Source: Dehalococcoidia bacterium (GTDB lineage Bacteria > Chloroflexota > Dehalococcoidia > Dehalococcoidales > E44-bin46). Taken from it: 15,708 nt of DNA. A program made the translations under genes and the position numbers. Position 1 is the stretch's first letter. Each line of letters opens with the position of its first letter. The stretch lies in NCBI GenBank assembly GCA_030634425.1, contig DAOWAU010000007.1, positions 1 through 15,708 on the forward strand, written 5' to 3'. Below, in pieces: positions 7,541 through 15,320 of this stretch. The notes under the pieces were generated by a model. It was not told the DNA's origin. It did not search any database and saw only the letters and a list, made by a program, of their open reading frames with translations.

Positions 7541-7957
7541 CTATTTCTTCCTCTTAACCGGGTGCGGGTGAGTATCACCGACATATACTCTGAGCTTCTT
7601 CATCATATTAGCACCTAGTCGGGTATGGGGCAACATCCCCTTAACCGCATGCTCAATCACCCGGGTGGGATCGGTCTCCATCAATTTATCATAACTAATA
7701 GTTTTAAGTCCCCCAGGATATCCTGAATGTCTATAATAGACCTTCTGCTTAGCCTTATTACCGGTAACTCGAACCTTACCGGCGTTAATAACAACCACAT
7801 AATCACCGGTATCCAAATTCCGAGTGAATATCGGCTTATGCTTGCCCATAAGCAAACGGGCTACCTGAGTGGCCAATCTGCCTAAAACCTGGTCGGCAGC
7901 ATCAATAACATGCCACTCTCGCTTGATTTCAGACGCCTTGACACTATAGGTTTTCAC
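7541..7957 (-). CDS. rplM: 50S ribosomal protein L13
   Basis: A 138-residue L13, an early-assembly protein of the large subunit. [19 protein letters not shown] at the N-terminus and [31 protein letters not shown] and [11 protein letters not shown] are clear matches to the family. The start is the GTG at 7957, whose G is also the last base of the truA stop (TAGTG); GAGGAG in the last truA codons lies 5 nt upstream. A frame extension to 8005 lies inside truA and is not supported by homology. It forms the usual L13-S9 pair with rpsI. Confidence 0.96.
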   Translation of the reverse strand: MKTYSVKASEIKREWHVIDAADQVLGRLATQVARLLMGKHKPIFTRNLDTGDYVVVINAGKVRVTGNKAKQKVYYRHSGYPGGLKTISYDKLMETDPTRVIEHAVKGMLPHTRLGANMMKKLRVYVGDTHPHPVKRKK

Positions 7958-8727
7958 TATATCTCCTCTCCAAAGGGGCTGGGATAATTTACCCGCATGA
8001 GGCACAGCCCGCAGGCAGGAGCGGCGGGAGCTGCTAAACCGGGCTGTTTCGCCTCCATTATACCATGAAACTGGTCAATGGTCACTTTACCCAAGCCAAC
8101 TTTAATCAGAGGACCTACTGTATTGCGCACCTGATGGGGCAGGAAGGAGTTAGCCACCATGTTAAAAATGACCAAGTCCCCGTCCCTCTCCACCTTCACT
8201 TTATACACATTCCGCCTTGTGTTTTCAATCACGCCCCCGAGGCAACTAGCAAATGAGGCGAAGTCATGCTCACCGGCAAGGGCCTGACATACCCTATCCA
8301 TAGCCTCAATATCAAGGTGCCCGGCAACACGATAAGAGAAACCATTGCTGAATGGAGACCGGGTCAAGCTATTTAATACATAGTAATTATACTCCCGGCT
8401 GATAGCATCACGCCTGACATCGAAAGAATCCTCTACCTTGTACGCTGCCTTAACGGCGATATCCTTAGGCAAATAGTAGTTTAAACCGTTAATAAAAGTC
8501 CGCGGAGAGAGGGAGGAGTTAGTCCTAAAGCCGACTACCTGACCCCTAGCATGAACTCCAGCATCGGTTCGACTAGCCCCCATCACCCGGAGCTTCTCTC
8601 CGGTAAGCTTACTCAATGCTTTCTCCAACTCACCCTGAATAGTAGGTGCATTAGCTTGCAGCTGGAAGCCATGGTAGTGAGTACCATCATATTCCACGAT
8701 TAACGCCATTTTAGTGGTTGCTGCCAA
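7957..8727 (-). CDS. truA: tRNA pseudouridine(38-40) synthase TruA
   Basis: Converts uridines 38-40 in the anticodon stem-loop of many tRNAs to pseudouridine. The 256-residue protein carries [15 protein letters not shown] at the N-terminus, the catalytic Asp55 in [10 protein letters not shown], and [15 protein letters not shown] near the C-terminus, all TruA signatures. The start is taken as TTG at 8727 because GGGGAGG at 8736-8742 lies 8 nt upstream; an in-frame ATG at 8709 would give MALIVEYDG and is the alternative. The gene follows rplQ by 14 nt. Its last codons read GGA GAG GAG ATA TAG, with GAGGAG acting as ribosome binding site for rplM. truA between rplQ and rplM-rpsI is a familiar bacterial arrangement. 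Confidence 0.96.
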   Translation of the reverse strand: MAATTKMALIVEYDGTHYHGFQLQANAPTIQGELEKALSKLTGEKLRVMGASRTDAGVHARGQVVGFRTNSSLSPRTFINGLNYYLPKDIAVKAAYKVEDSFDVRRDAISREYNYYVLNSLTRSPFSNGFSYRVAGHLDIEAMDRVCQALAGEHDFASFASCLGGVIENTRRNVYKVKVERDGDLVIFNMVANSFLPHQVRNTVGPLIKVGLGKVTIDQFHGIMEAKQPGLAAPAAPACGLCLMRVNYPSPFGEEI

Positions 8728-8735
8728 GTCGACCG

Positions 8736-8742
8736 CCTCCCC
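8736..8742 (-). promoter_or_regulatory. Shine-Dalgarno supporting the TTG start of truA
   Basis: GGGGAGG on the minus strand starts in the rplQ stop codon and sits 8 nt before TTG at 8727. It is 26 nt before the ATG at 8709, so it favours the TTG start. Confidence 0.65.
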
Positions 8743-9095
8743 TACTCTACCAACTCCAGCTGAACCATAGCTGCCCCATCGCCCAACCTAGGTCCCAGCT
8801 TAGTGATACGGGTATATCCACCGGGGCGCTCGGCGTACCTGGAGGCAAGGTCAGTAAATACCTTATCAGCCACCTGCTTATCTAAAATAAATGATGTTGC
8901 CTGACGACGGGAGTGAAGTCCGCCCTTCTTCCCCAAGCTAATCATCTTCTCAGCCAGGCCACGCACTTCCTTAGCCTTAGCCTCGGTGGTGGTAATTTTT
9001 TCATAGTTCAAAAGGTCAGTAACCAGGTTGCGATACATCGCCCTCCTGTGTCCCGAAGACCCGCCCAATTTTCTACCAGCTATTTTATGCCTCAT
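8742..9095 (-). CDS. rplQ: 50S ribosomal protein L17
   Basis: A 117-residue L17, located near the exit of the peptide tunnel. [20 protein letters not shown], the [23 protein letters not shown] segment and the C-terminal [11 protein letters not shown] are diagnostic. The ATG at 9095 gives the conserved MRHK start; the open frame upstream to 9155 lies within the end of rpoA and is not homologous. The gene overlaps rpoA by 11 nt, and its ribosome binding site (GAGGAAA, 9102-9108) is formed by Glu codons of the rpoA tail, so L17 synthesis is likely coupled to alpha. Confidence 0.97.
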   Translation of the reverse strand: MRHKIAGRKLGGSSGHRRAMYRNLVTDLLNYEKITTTEAKAKEVRGLAEKMISLGKKGGLHSRRQATSFILDKQVADKVFTDLASRYAERPGGYTRITKLGPRLGDGAAMVQLELVE

Positions 9096-10086
9096 CCTGT
9101 GTTTCCTCTTCAGCCGATGGGGTGGACTCTTCAACTGGCGGAGCTGGCTCTTCAACTCCAGATTTAAGAGACAGTCCCAGCTCCTCGAGATGTTCCTCTA
9201 GCTCCTGTTTTGACTTCTGCCCAAAGTTCCGCAAGGCAAGCAGCTCTTTCTCTGTCGTACCTATAAGTTGCCCCACAGTGTCAATGCCGCCACGTCGCAA
9301 GCAATTCATGGTACGCACTGATAAATTCATTTGGTCTACAGGCATATTATATAGCTCATCAGGGATAGATAAGCGGACAGCCTCCTCCTCTTCCTTCAGT
9401 TGAGAAACCCTGACATAATCAACAAAGGGGGTAAACTGCTCTACTAGAATGGCAGCACTGCGGCTAATGGCCTCGGTTGGTGATATGGTACCGTCTGTCC
9501 ACACCTCCAGAAATAACTGCTGATGGCTACTCTCCCGACCAACATGAATGGGCTCAACGGTAAAATTAACCTTACGCATCGGGGTAAAGATAGCATCCAC
9601 TGGAATCGTTCCCACAGGCAGATTACCGCTGGACTCAGCTTGCCTGTAGCCCTCGCCTATTTCCACATCAAGCTCCACATAGAGTTTGGCCTCAGGCGAA
9701 TCTAAAGTAGCTAAATAAAGCTCAGGGTTGGCAATTTCAAAGTCAGTTGAGGACTTAATATCAGCAGCACAAACTCGCCCCTCCCCCTCCACCTCCAGTA
9801 TTAACTTGCCTGGTTGGTCCGAAACAGGGCTTAACCTCAACTCTTTGACATTAAGCAAAAACTCCGGGACATCTTCCTGCACATGAGGAATAGTGGAGAA
9901 TTCATGCTGAATCCCCTCAATCCTAACCCTAGTTACTGCTGCCCCAGGAAGATAGCTAAGCAGCACCCTCCGTAAAGAGTTCCCTAAAGTGATGCCGAAG
10001 CCCCTCTCCAGGGGCTGGGCAACAAATCGTCCAAAGTTATCTCTGCTCTCCACACACTCAATCTTCGGAATTACTAAGCGAGACAA
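9085..10086 (-). CDS. rpoA: DNA-directed RNA polymerase subunit alpha
   Basis: The 333-residue alpha subunit dimerises to nucleate RNA polymerase assembly and contacts promoters and activators. The N-terminal domain (about 1-230) shows [26 protein letters not shown] and [21 protein letters not shown]; the C-terminal domain (about 246-308) keeps the DNA-contact residues in SVRTMNCL (Arg, Asn) and [25 protein letters not shown] 25-residue acidic, Pro-rich tail follows (about 309-333) and is probably disordered. The start is TTG at 10086 with GAGGAGGT (10093-10100) 6-7 nt upstream; it gives [10 protein letters not shown]. It lies 24 nt after rpsD and overlaps rplQ by 11 nt. Confidence 0.97.
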   Translation of the reverse strand: MSRLVIPKIECVESRDNFGRFVAQPLERGFGITLGNSLRRVLLSYLPGAAVTRVRIEGIQHEFSTIPHVQEDVPEFLLNVKELRLSPVSDQPGKLILEVEGEGRVCAADIKSSTDFEIANPELYLATLDSPEAKLYVELDVEIGEGYRQAESSGNLPVGTIPVDAIFTPMRKVNFTVEPIHVGRESSHQQLFLEVWTDGTISPTEAISRSAAILVEQFTPFVDYVRVSQLKEEEEAVRLSIPDELYNMPVDQMNLSVRTMNCLRRGGIDTVGQLIGTTEKELLALRNFGQKSKQELEEHLEELGLSLKSGVEEPAPPVEESTPSAEEETQDEA

Positions 10087-10092
10087 AATGCT

Positions 10093-10100
10093 ACCTCCTC
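10093..10100 (-). promoter_or_regulatory. Shine-Dalgarno supporting the TTG start of rpoA
   Basis: GAGGAGGT on the minus strand lies 6 nt before TTG at 10086 in the 24-nt gap after rpsD. No ATG or GTG in the rpoA frame is nearby, so a strong binding site seems paired with a weak start codon. Confidence 0.75.
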
Positions 10101-10110
10101 ATTAATTATC

Positions 10111-10737
10111 TTATCGTGAGTAGTGCTCAACTATAGCCTTGCCCTCAAATTTAGCATCAATGTCATCAGGGGTAGGTAGCGATGAAATTCGACCGACTAG
10201 TTTCTCTTTATCCAGGCTTAGCCAACTTGGAATCGACTTAGCCTCAATGTTCTGAGCCGTTTGCTTATAATATTCGGTCTCGGCACTACTCTCCTTCCAG
10301 CTAATAGTATCACCTTCTTTGGCCAAGCAGGAGGGTATATTGGTTTTACGCCCATTGAGCATGATATGCCCGTGTTGAACTAGCTGACGGGCTTGAGAGC
10401 GAGAATCGGCAAAGCCCAAGCGATAGACCACATTATCAAGCCGTCTCTCTAACAACACTAGCAGATTTTCCCCAGTGATGCCTGACTGCTTCTCGGCTTG
10501 GGTGAAAAGCCGCCTGAACTGCCTCTCCATAATCCCGTAGCTGTGGCGGGCTTTTTGCTTCTCCTTCAATTGATAACCACGGTCAGAAATTCTGCGCTGT
10601 CGAGTAAACTGCCGTCCCGATGGTTTTGCTCGCCTATCCAGGGCACACTTTGGACCAAGACACCTACTGCCTTTAAGCATCAATTTCTCACCGCTATGAC
10701 GGCATAATTTACAAACTGCTGCTGTATACCTTGCCAC
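10111..10737 (-). CDS. rpsD: 30S ribosomal protein S4, zinc-binding form
   Basis: A 208-residue primary 16S rRNA-binding protein that also helps decoding accuracy. The N-terminus has four cysteines (9, 12, 26, 31) in the CxxC...CxxxxC pattern of the zinc-binding (C+) type of S4, followed by LDRRAKPSGRQF. The S4 RNA-binding domain is seen in ENLLVLLERRLDNVVYRLGF and ARQLVQHGHIMLNGRKTNIPS. The start is GTG at 10737 (reads VARYTAAVC), with AGGAG overlapping the rpsK stop 7 nt upstream; the longer frame to 10785 runs into rpsK. S4 represses the alpha operon in some bacteria, but no pseudoknot target is evident to me here. Confidence 0.96.
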   Translation of the reverse strand: MARYTAAVCKLCRHSGEKLMLKGSRCLGPKCALDRRAKPSGRQFTRQRRISDRGYQLKEKQKARHSYGIMERQFRRLFTQAEKQSGITGENLLVLLERRLDNVVYRLGFADSRSQARQLVQHGHIMLNGRKTNIPSCLAKEGDTISWKESSAETEYYKQTAQNIEAKSIPSWLSLDKEKLVGRISSLPTPDDIDAKFEGKAIVEHYSR

Positions 10738-10747
10738 TTCTCTGCTC

Positions 10748-11137
10748 CTATACTCTTCTTCTCTTGGGAGGGCGACAACCATCATGGGGGATGGGAGTCA
10801 CATCCCTAATACTAGCAATATTAATACCTGCACTCTGCAGGGAACGAATAGCTGCCTCGCGCCCACTGCCTGGCCCTTTAACGTAAACGTCTACCTGGCG
10901 TAGGCCGTGCTCCATTCCCCTCCGTGCTGCCTCCTGAGCTGCCAATTGAGCAGCATAGGGGGTGCCTTTACGCGAGCCCTTAAACCCGACCGTCCCCGAG
11001 CTTCCCCAAGCAATAACATTCCCCTCGGGGTCAGTGAGAGTCACTATAGTATTGTTAAAGGTTGACTGGATATATGCTCTCCCTGCTGGGATAGATTTGC
11101 GTTCTCGCCTTCTTCCGGTTCGCTTCTTTTGCGGCAT
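10748..11137 (-). CDS. rpsK: 30S ribosomal protein S11
   Basis: A 129-residue S11 of the platform of the small subunit, which helps hold mRNA at the E site. [47 protein letters not shown] and the C-terminal [18 protein letters not shown] family stretches are unmistakable. The ATG at 11137 has GAGGAG 6 nt upstream. The gene follows rpsM by 32 nt and is 10 nt before rpsD, the standard S13-S11-S4-alpha-L17 order. Confidence 0.97.
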   Translation of the reverse strand: MPQKKRTGRRRERKSIPAGRAYIQSTFNNTIVTLTDPEGNVIAWGSSGTVGFKGSRKGTPYAAQLAAQEAARRGMEHGLRQVDVYVKGPGSGREAAIRSLQSAGINIASIRDVTPIPHDGCRPPKRRRV

Positions 11138-11169
11138 TTCGATCTCCTCTTCAACTATATAATGGCTTT

Positions 11170-11559
11170 TTACTTCTTGGTCGTACCACGCCTCTTCCCC
11201 CTACCAGCCACTGTCTTACGAGAACCGCGCCTGGTACGAGCATTGGTTCGCGTTCGCTGTCCTCTGACAGGCAGGCCATGGCGGTGCCTGACACCACGAT
11301 AGCTACCAATCTCAATGAGACGTTTGACATTAAGGTCAACCTCTTTCCTCAGTTCCCCCTCAACCTTGTGCTCCCGGTCAACAGCTTCTCGGATACGATT
11401 AACCTCATCCTCGGTAAGGTCATCCACCTTGGTCTCAGCATTGACACCGATTTGAGCTAGAATCCTCCGGCTCATGCTAGGGCCAATGCCATAGATATAC
11501 TGCAGCGAGACCCAAACCTGCTTATTCTTCGGTATATCTACACCAGCTATACGTGGCAT
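11170..11559 (-). CDS. rpsM: 30S ribosomal protein S13
   Basis: A 129-residue S13, which sits in the head of the small subunit and bridges to the large subunit and P-site t[57 protein letters not shown] and the basic C-terminal [10 protein letters not shown] tail are typical. The ATG at 11559 has GAGAGGGGG 6 nt upstream. It lies 27 nt downstream of rpmJ and opens the alpha-operon part of the cluster. Confidence 0.97.
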   Translation of the reverse strand: MPRIAGVDIPKNKQVWVSLQYIYGIGPSMSRRILAQIGVNAETKVDDLTEDEVNRIREAVDREHKVEGELRKEVDLNVKRLIEIGSYRGVRHRHGLPVRGQRTRTNARTRRGSRKTVAGRGKRRGTTKK

Positions 11560-11586
11560 TTATAACCCCCTCTCATCAAATAATAC

Positions 11587-11700
11587 TTAGCCCTGCCTCT
11601 GCTTATGCCTCGGGTTGCGGCAAATGACCCTGACAACCCCCCGCCGCTTCACTATCCTACACTTTTCACACCTGACTTTAACTGAAGCCTTAACCTTCAT
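11587..11700 (-). CDS. rpmJ: 50S ribosomal protein L36, zinc-binding form
   Basis: A 37-residue protein reading [20 protein letters not shown] at the start and ending NPRHKQRQG, the length and sequence of bacterial L36. The zinc ligands of the C+ form are present: Cys11, Cys14, Cys27 and His32. AAGGAG lies 5 nt before the ATG at 11700, within the 13-nt gap after infA. Its place between infA and rpsM is the standard one. Confidence 0.97.
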   Translation of the reverse strand: MKVKASVKVRCEKCRIVKRRGVVRVICRNPRHKQRQG

Positions 11701-11713
11701 GATAACTCCTTAA

Positions 11714-11932
11714 TTACTTCAACCGGTAGGTAATTCTGCCTCGACTCAGGTCATAAGGGGAAAGCTCTATCAATACTGTATCCCCGGGCAGGATTCTAAT
11801 ATAGTGTAATCTTATCTTACCCGAAATGTGAGCCAGCACCTTATGCCCATTAGCCAACTCAACACGAAACATAGCATTAGGCAATGACTCCAGTACTTTC
11901 CCCTCGACCTCAATAGTCTCTTTCTTAGGCAC
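11714..11932 (-). CDS. infA: Translation initiation factor IF-1
   Basis: A 72-residue OB-fold protein that binds the A site of the 30S subunit during initiation. [57 protein letters not shown] are clear IF-1 segments. Two adjacent GTG codons (11935 and 11932) can start it; 11932 is chosen because it gives MPKKE, matching the usual MAKKE, the standard 72-residue length, and better spacing (4 nt rather than 1) from AAGGAG at 11937-11942. It sits between map and rpmJ. Confidence 0.95.
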   Translation of the reverse strand: MPKKETIEVEGKVLESLPNAMFRVELANGHKVLAHISGKIRLHYIRILPGDTVLIELSPYDLSRGRITYRLK

Positions 11933-11952
11933 CACACTCCTTCACTATATAA

Positions 11953-12702
11953 CTATATAATAGTAAGCACCTCGGGCTCAGTATGCGTAATAGCAATGGT
12001 ATGCTCAAAGTGAGCTGAGAGACTCCCGTCGGCAGTAAGTACCGTCCAACGGTTACCATCGAGCTGAGTATGCCAATCACCAACATTCACCATAGGTTCA
12101 AGGGCAAGGGTCATACCCTTTCTCAATACCGGACCGGCTCCTGGTTGGCCAAAATTAGGTATCTGAGGTTCCTCATGCATCTCTCGACCAATACCATGCC
12201 CGGTATACTCACGGACTACCGAATAGCCCCTTGACTCAGCACAATTCTGAATTGCCGCTGAAATATCTCCCAACCTTCCCCCTAGCTGGGCAGCAGCGAT
12301 GCCAGCCTGCAAAGCAGCTTGGGCAGTATCCATAAGCTGCCCAGCCTGCGAGCCGATCTCACCCACACCTATGCTCACCGCGGCATCACTCTGAAAACCA
12401 TCAAAAATCGCCCCAAAGTCAAGAGATACAATATCACCCTCATTTATAACCCGCTCCCCAGGAATCCCATGCACTATCTCATCATTTACCGAGACACAAA
12501 GGTTAGCCGGGAATCCTCGATACCCCTTAAACGAGGGTTTGGCTCCCAGTCTTCCCGTCTCTCTACCTGCGATAATATCCAACTCCTTAGTCTTCATCCC
12601 CGGTCTCACTTGCTTACTCAATATATCCAGTACGGTGGCTACAACTTTGCCTGCCTGTCGCATAATAGCAATCTCTCGAGCTGATTTGATAATTATACCC
12701 AT
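11953..12702 (-). CDS. map: Methionine aminopeptidase, type I
   Basis: Removes the initiator methionine from nascent proteins in the cytosol. The 249 residues keep all five metal ligands of the pita-bread fold: Asp95 (SLDFGA), Asp106 (QSDAAV), His169 (TGHGIGR), Glu202 (LEPM) and Glu233 (FEHT), plus His78 of the substrate pocket. Length and absence of an N-terminal extension or insert fit type Ia. The ATG at 12702 follows the adk stop by 4 nt, with GGGAGG about 11 nt upstream inside the end of adk. adk-map-infA is a common order in spc operons. Confidence 0.97.
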   Translation of the reverse strand: MGIIIKSAREIAIMRQAGKVVATVLDILSKQVRPGMKTKELDIIAGRETGRLGAKPSFKGYRGFPANLCVSVNDEIVHGIPGERVINEGDIVSLDFGAIFDGFQSDAAVSIGVGEIGSQAGQLMDTAQAALQAGIAAAQLGGRLGDISAAIQNCAESRGYSVVREYTGHGIGREMHEEPQIPNFGQPGAGPVLRKGMTLALEPMVNVGDWHTQLDGNRWTVLTADGSLSAHFEHTIAITHTEPEVLTII

Positions 12703-12706
12703 CCAA

Positions 12707-13360
12707 TTATAAACCCTCCCCCTGAAGGGCGGTGATTACCCTCTCACCTACCTCGTCTACGCCTCCCTCTCCAGCTACCGCCACCAGCTTACCAGCCTGA
12801 GTATAATAGTCAATAAGGGGGGCCGTCTCAGCAAAGTAAACCTCCAGCCGCTTTCCGACGGCCTCGGCAGCATCATCAGAACGCTGATATAGCTCACCAC
12901 CGCACTCATCACACCTGCCCCAAACCTGAGGAGGAGAACTCACGGTGTGATAAGGCACCTGGCAACTGCGACAAACCCAGCGTTCACCCAAGCGTTTTAT
13001 AAGCTCCTCTTCAGAGACCTTGATATATACCACCTTGTCTATAGCCTTACTCTGCTGGGCCAAAGCCTTGTCCAATGCCTCAGCCTGCTCCAGATTCCGG
13101 GGAAACCCATCAAGGATTACCCCGGATTCACAAGCCGGAGCTGATATACCCTGTAGAACCATTGATATTGCAATAGAGTCAGGAACTAAAACTCCCTTTT
13201 CCATATAAGACTTAGCCTTCATTCCCAACTCAGTTCCCCGTTCTACTTCCTGGCGAAGCAAGTCGCCCACGGCAAAGTGAAGCAAATTCAGCTTCTGAGC
13301 CACATAAGCGGCTTGTGTCCCCTTGCCTGCTCCGGGAGCACCCAGAAAAACAATATACAC
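12707..13360 (-). CDS. adk: Adenylate kinase, zinc-LID type
   Basis: Interconverts AMP + ATP with 2 ADP in the cytosol. The 217-residue long-form enzyme has the P-loop GAPGAGKGT (7-15), ILDGFPRN with the conserved Arg, and a LID with four cysteines (130, 133, 150, 153) that should bind zinc, as in many Gram-positive and thermophilic enzymes. Residue 31, in HFAVGDLLR, is Val (GTG, 13268-13270), where the family usually has Thr in the AMP pocket. The start is GTG at 13360 with AGGAG, overlapping the secY stop, 5 nt upstream. The gene lies 8 nt after secY. Confidence 0.96.
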   Translation of the reverse strand: MYIVFLGAPGAGKGTQAAYVAQKLNLLHFAVGDLLRQEVERGTELGMKAKSYMEKGVLVPDSIAISMVLQGISAPACESGVILDGFPRNLEQAEALDKALAQQSKAIDKVVYIKVSEEELIKRLGERWVCRSCQVPYHTVSSPPQVWGRCDECGGELYQRSDDAAEAVGKRLEVYFAETAPLIDYYTQAGKLVAVAGEGGVDEVGERVITALQGEGL

Positions 13361-13368
13361 CCTTTCTC

Positions 13369-14694
13369 CTATTTGATAAAGCCTTCATAGCGCCGCATTA
13401 TCAGTTGCGCCTCTATTTGTTTCATAGTATCCAAAATAACACCAACCACAATAAGCAAACCCATGCTGGATAACTGAAGGTCAACGCCGGTAGTTTCTCG
13501 ACCGACAAAGGGCATTATACCCACAATAGCCAAAAAGAAGGCTCCCGCCCAGGTAATGTTCTTAATAACCCGATTAAGGTACTCAGAGGTATGCTTCCCC
13601 GGTCGAATTCCGGGGATAAATCCTCCCTGCCGCTGTAAGACACCGGGTAAATTCTGCTGCTGAAAGATCACCATAGTATAGAAGAAGGTAAAGGCAATAG
13701 CCAGCACAAAGAAGAGTCCCCAATAAAACAAGCCCATAGGCAACGCTGCCCTCGGGTCGAACAGATTGGCAATAGAGTTAGCGAAGTTAGGATCAGCTCC
13801 AACTGGAGCGGCAAAATAACTAGCTATCATACCTGGGAACATTACCACTGACATGGCAAAGATAAGGGGTATCATTCCAGCCATGTTTACCCGCAGTGGG
13901 ATATGGGATGAGCCTGCTTGTCGATACATACGACCACTGCGAAAGGTGCTACGAGCATATTGCACAGGAACACGACGGTGCGCCTCAGTGAAGATAACTA
14001 TTACCGCCACCGTGATTAAGGCTAGAGCGACATAGCCCGCCAAACCAATGGGATTGGTCATGGCTGCGAAACTGCCCCGGATAACCATGTCACTAAAGCC
14101 AGCCACGATACCGCCAAATATTATTATGGACACACCATTACCGATGCCATATTCCGTAATAAGCTCACCCAGCCAGACCAAGAACATGGTGCCAGCTATC
14201 ATTGAAAGAACCATAGCCGCCGTGGGCAATGCCCCAACGCTAGTGAGCACAGGGGGGTCAGCACGCTGGAGCAGAATCATCTGTCCATAACCGGCAACGC
14301 CTGCCATGGGCACAGTCAACCAGTGAGTAATCTGATTAATCCTATTCCTCCCAGCATCCCCCTCCTGAGAAAGGGCTTGCAGCCGAGGTATAACAGGCGT
14401 CAGCAGCATCATTATAATTGAGGCTGTTATATAAGGATAAACCCCTAGCGCCGCTACGCTGAAATGTCTCATAGCACCGCCACTAAACAGGTCAAGCATG
14501 CCCAGCATGGCATTACGTTCAAATAGCTGCCTCAGAGCCTCAGGGTCCACGCCAGGAAGGGTTACATGAGCCACAAAACGAAATATCACCAGCATTCCAA
14601 TGGTAAACAGAATGCGGCGTCTTAAATCAGGTACGCGCATGGCGTCAAGCATCGCCTGGAGTAATCGCGGTCTACTAACTTGTCTTTGCTGCAT
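13369..14694 (-). CDS. secY: Protein translocase subunit SecY
   Basis: The 441-residue integral membrane pore of the Sec translocon, with about ten predicted transmembrane helices. Typical segments are the first helix [18 protein letters not shown], the plug region with [23 protein letters not shown], the TM5 region [21 protein letters not shown], the cytoplasmic loop with HRRVPVQYA and the [16 protein letters not shown] loop that contacts SecA or the ribosome. The start is ATG at 14694, 7 nt after GGAGGAG (14702-14708); the frame continues to 14730 but that lies deep in rplO. The gene overlaps rplO by 20 nt. Confidence 0.97.
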   Translation of the reverse strand: MQQRQVSRPRLLQAMLDAMRVPDLRRRILFTIGMLVIFRFVAHVTLPGVDPEALRQLFERNAMLGMLDLFSGGAMRHFSVAALGVYPYITASIIMMLLTPVIPRLQALSQEGDAGRNRINQITHWLTVPMAGVAGYGQMILLQRADPPVLTSVGALPTAAMVLSMIAGTMFLVWLGELITEYGIGNGVSIIIFGGIVAGFSDMVIRGSFAAMTNPIGLAGYVALALITVAVIVIFTEAHRRVPVQYARSTFRSGRMYRQAGSSHIPLRVNMAGMIPLIFAMSVVMFPGMIASYFAAPVGADPNFANSIANLFDPRAALPMGLFYWGLFFVLAIAFTFFYTMVIFQQQNLPGVLQRQGGFIPGIRPGKHTSEYLNRVIKNITWAGAFFLAIVGIMPFVGRETTGVDLQLSSMGLLIVVGVILDTMKQIEAQLIMRRYEGFIK

Positions 14695-15139
14695 GCCCAA
14701 TCTCCTCCACCGTGCCTCCTGCTGCCTCAATCTTTGCTTTAGCAGCGGCGGAGAACTTGTTTGCCCTTACCACCAAGGGGCGGTCAATATCACCCTCAGC
14801 CAGAATTTTAACTGGGCGCCTTAGAGATTTTACCACTCCTGCGGCTACCAATTTCTCTGGCGTTACTTCGCTTCCAGCCTCAAACACATTAAGCTTATCT
14901 ATATTAACCACGCTATACTCTACCCTAAAGATATTGACAAAGCCACGCTTCCGGGGTAAGCGTCTGATTAACGGCAGTTGCCCACCTTCAAAGCCACGGG
15001 TCGTCTTACCACCAGAACGAGACTTCTGCCCTTTGCAACCTCGCCCCGAATAGGTACCGTGCCCACTGCCATCCCCCCGACCTACTCGCTTCCGACCTTT
15101 CTTAGAGCCGGGAGCGGGAAAGAGCTCATTCTGCCTCAC
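14675..15139 (-). CDS. rplO: 50S ribosomal protein L15
   Basis: A 154-residue late-assembly protein of the large subunit. The N-terminus [19 protein letters not shown] followed by [21 protein letters not shown] and [18 protein letters not shown] is diagnostic; the C-terminal half has the L15/L18e fold motif. The start is GTG at 15139 with GAGGAGG (15146-15152) 6 nt upstream. It overlaps rpmD by 14 nt and secY by 20 nt. Codons for Glu-Glu near its C-terminus (TVEEIGHA) form the secY ribosome binding site. Confidence 0.96.
   Translation of the reverse strand: MRQNELFPAPGSKKGRKRVGRGDGSGHGTYSGRGCKGQKSRSGGKTTRGFEGGQLPLIRRLPRKRGFVNIFRVEYSVVNIDKLNVFEAGSEVTPEKLVAAGVVKSLRRPVKILAEGDIDRPLVVRANKFSAAAKAKIEAAGGTVEEIGHAAKTS
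14702..14708 (-). promoter_or_regulatory. Shine-Dalgarno of secY inside rplO
   Basis: GGAGGAG on the minus strand lies 7 nt before the secY ATG at 14694 and is read as part of Val-Glu-Glu in rplO. It sets the secY start and implies secY is translated together with rplO. Confidence 0.75.
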
Positions 15140-15320
15140 GAGCTTCCTCCTCTACCTCAACCAGATGTTGCACCTTATTTATCATGCCCCGAACTGAACG
15201 GCAGTCATCATGGGTAACACGCTGATTTAGTCGACGAAAACCGAGAGCCTTTAAGGTTTTCCTCTGAACCCTGTTATAGCCGATACCGCTCTTCACCCAG
15301 GTAACATATAGCTTACTCAC
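15126..15320 (-). CDS. rpmD: 50S ribosomal protein L30
   Basis: A 64-residue L30. [21 protein letters not shown] followed by [31 protein letters not shown] matches the compact bacterial form. The start is GTG at 15320, overlapping the rpsE stop by 8 nt with GAGGAGG about 9 nt upstream. The acidic C-terminus EEEAREAE overlaps rplO by 14 nt and carries the rplO ribosome binding site. S5-L30-L15-SecY is the standard spc order. Confidence 0.95.
   Translation of the reverse strand: MSKLYVTWVKSGIGYNRVQRKTLKALGFRRLNQRVTHDDCRSVRGMINKVQHLVEVEEEAREAE
15146..15152 (-). promoter_or_regulatory. Shine-Dalgarno of rplO inside rpmD
   Basis: GAGGAGG on the minus strand lies 6 nt before the rplO GTG at 15139 and is read as Glu-Glu-Glu in the tail of rpmD. 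It supports the GTG start. Confidence 0.7.

Noticed and set aside
11933..11935. Upstream GTG as infA start
   Set aside because: It would leave only 1 nt after AAGGAG and add one residue beyond the usual IF-1 length; the next GTG fits better, though both remain possible.
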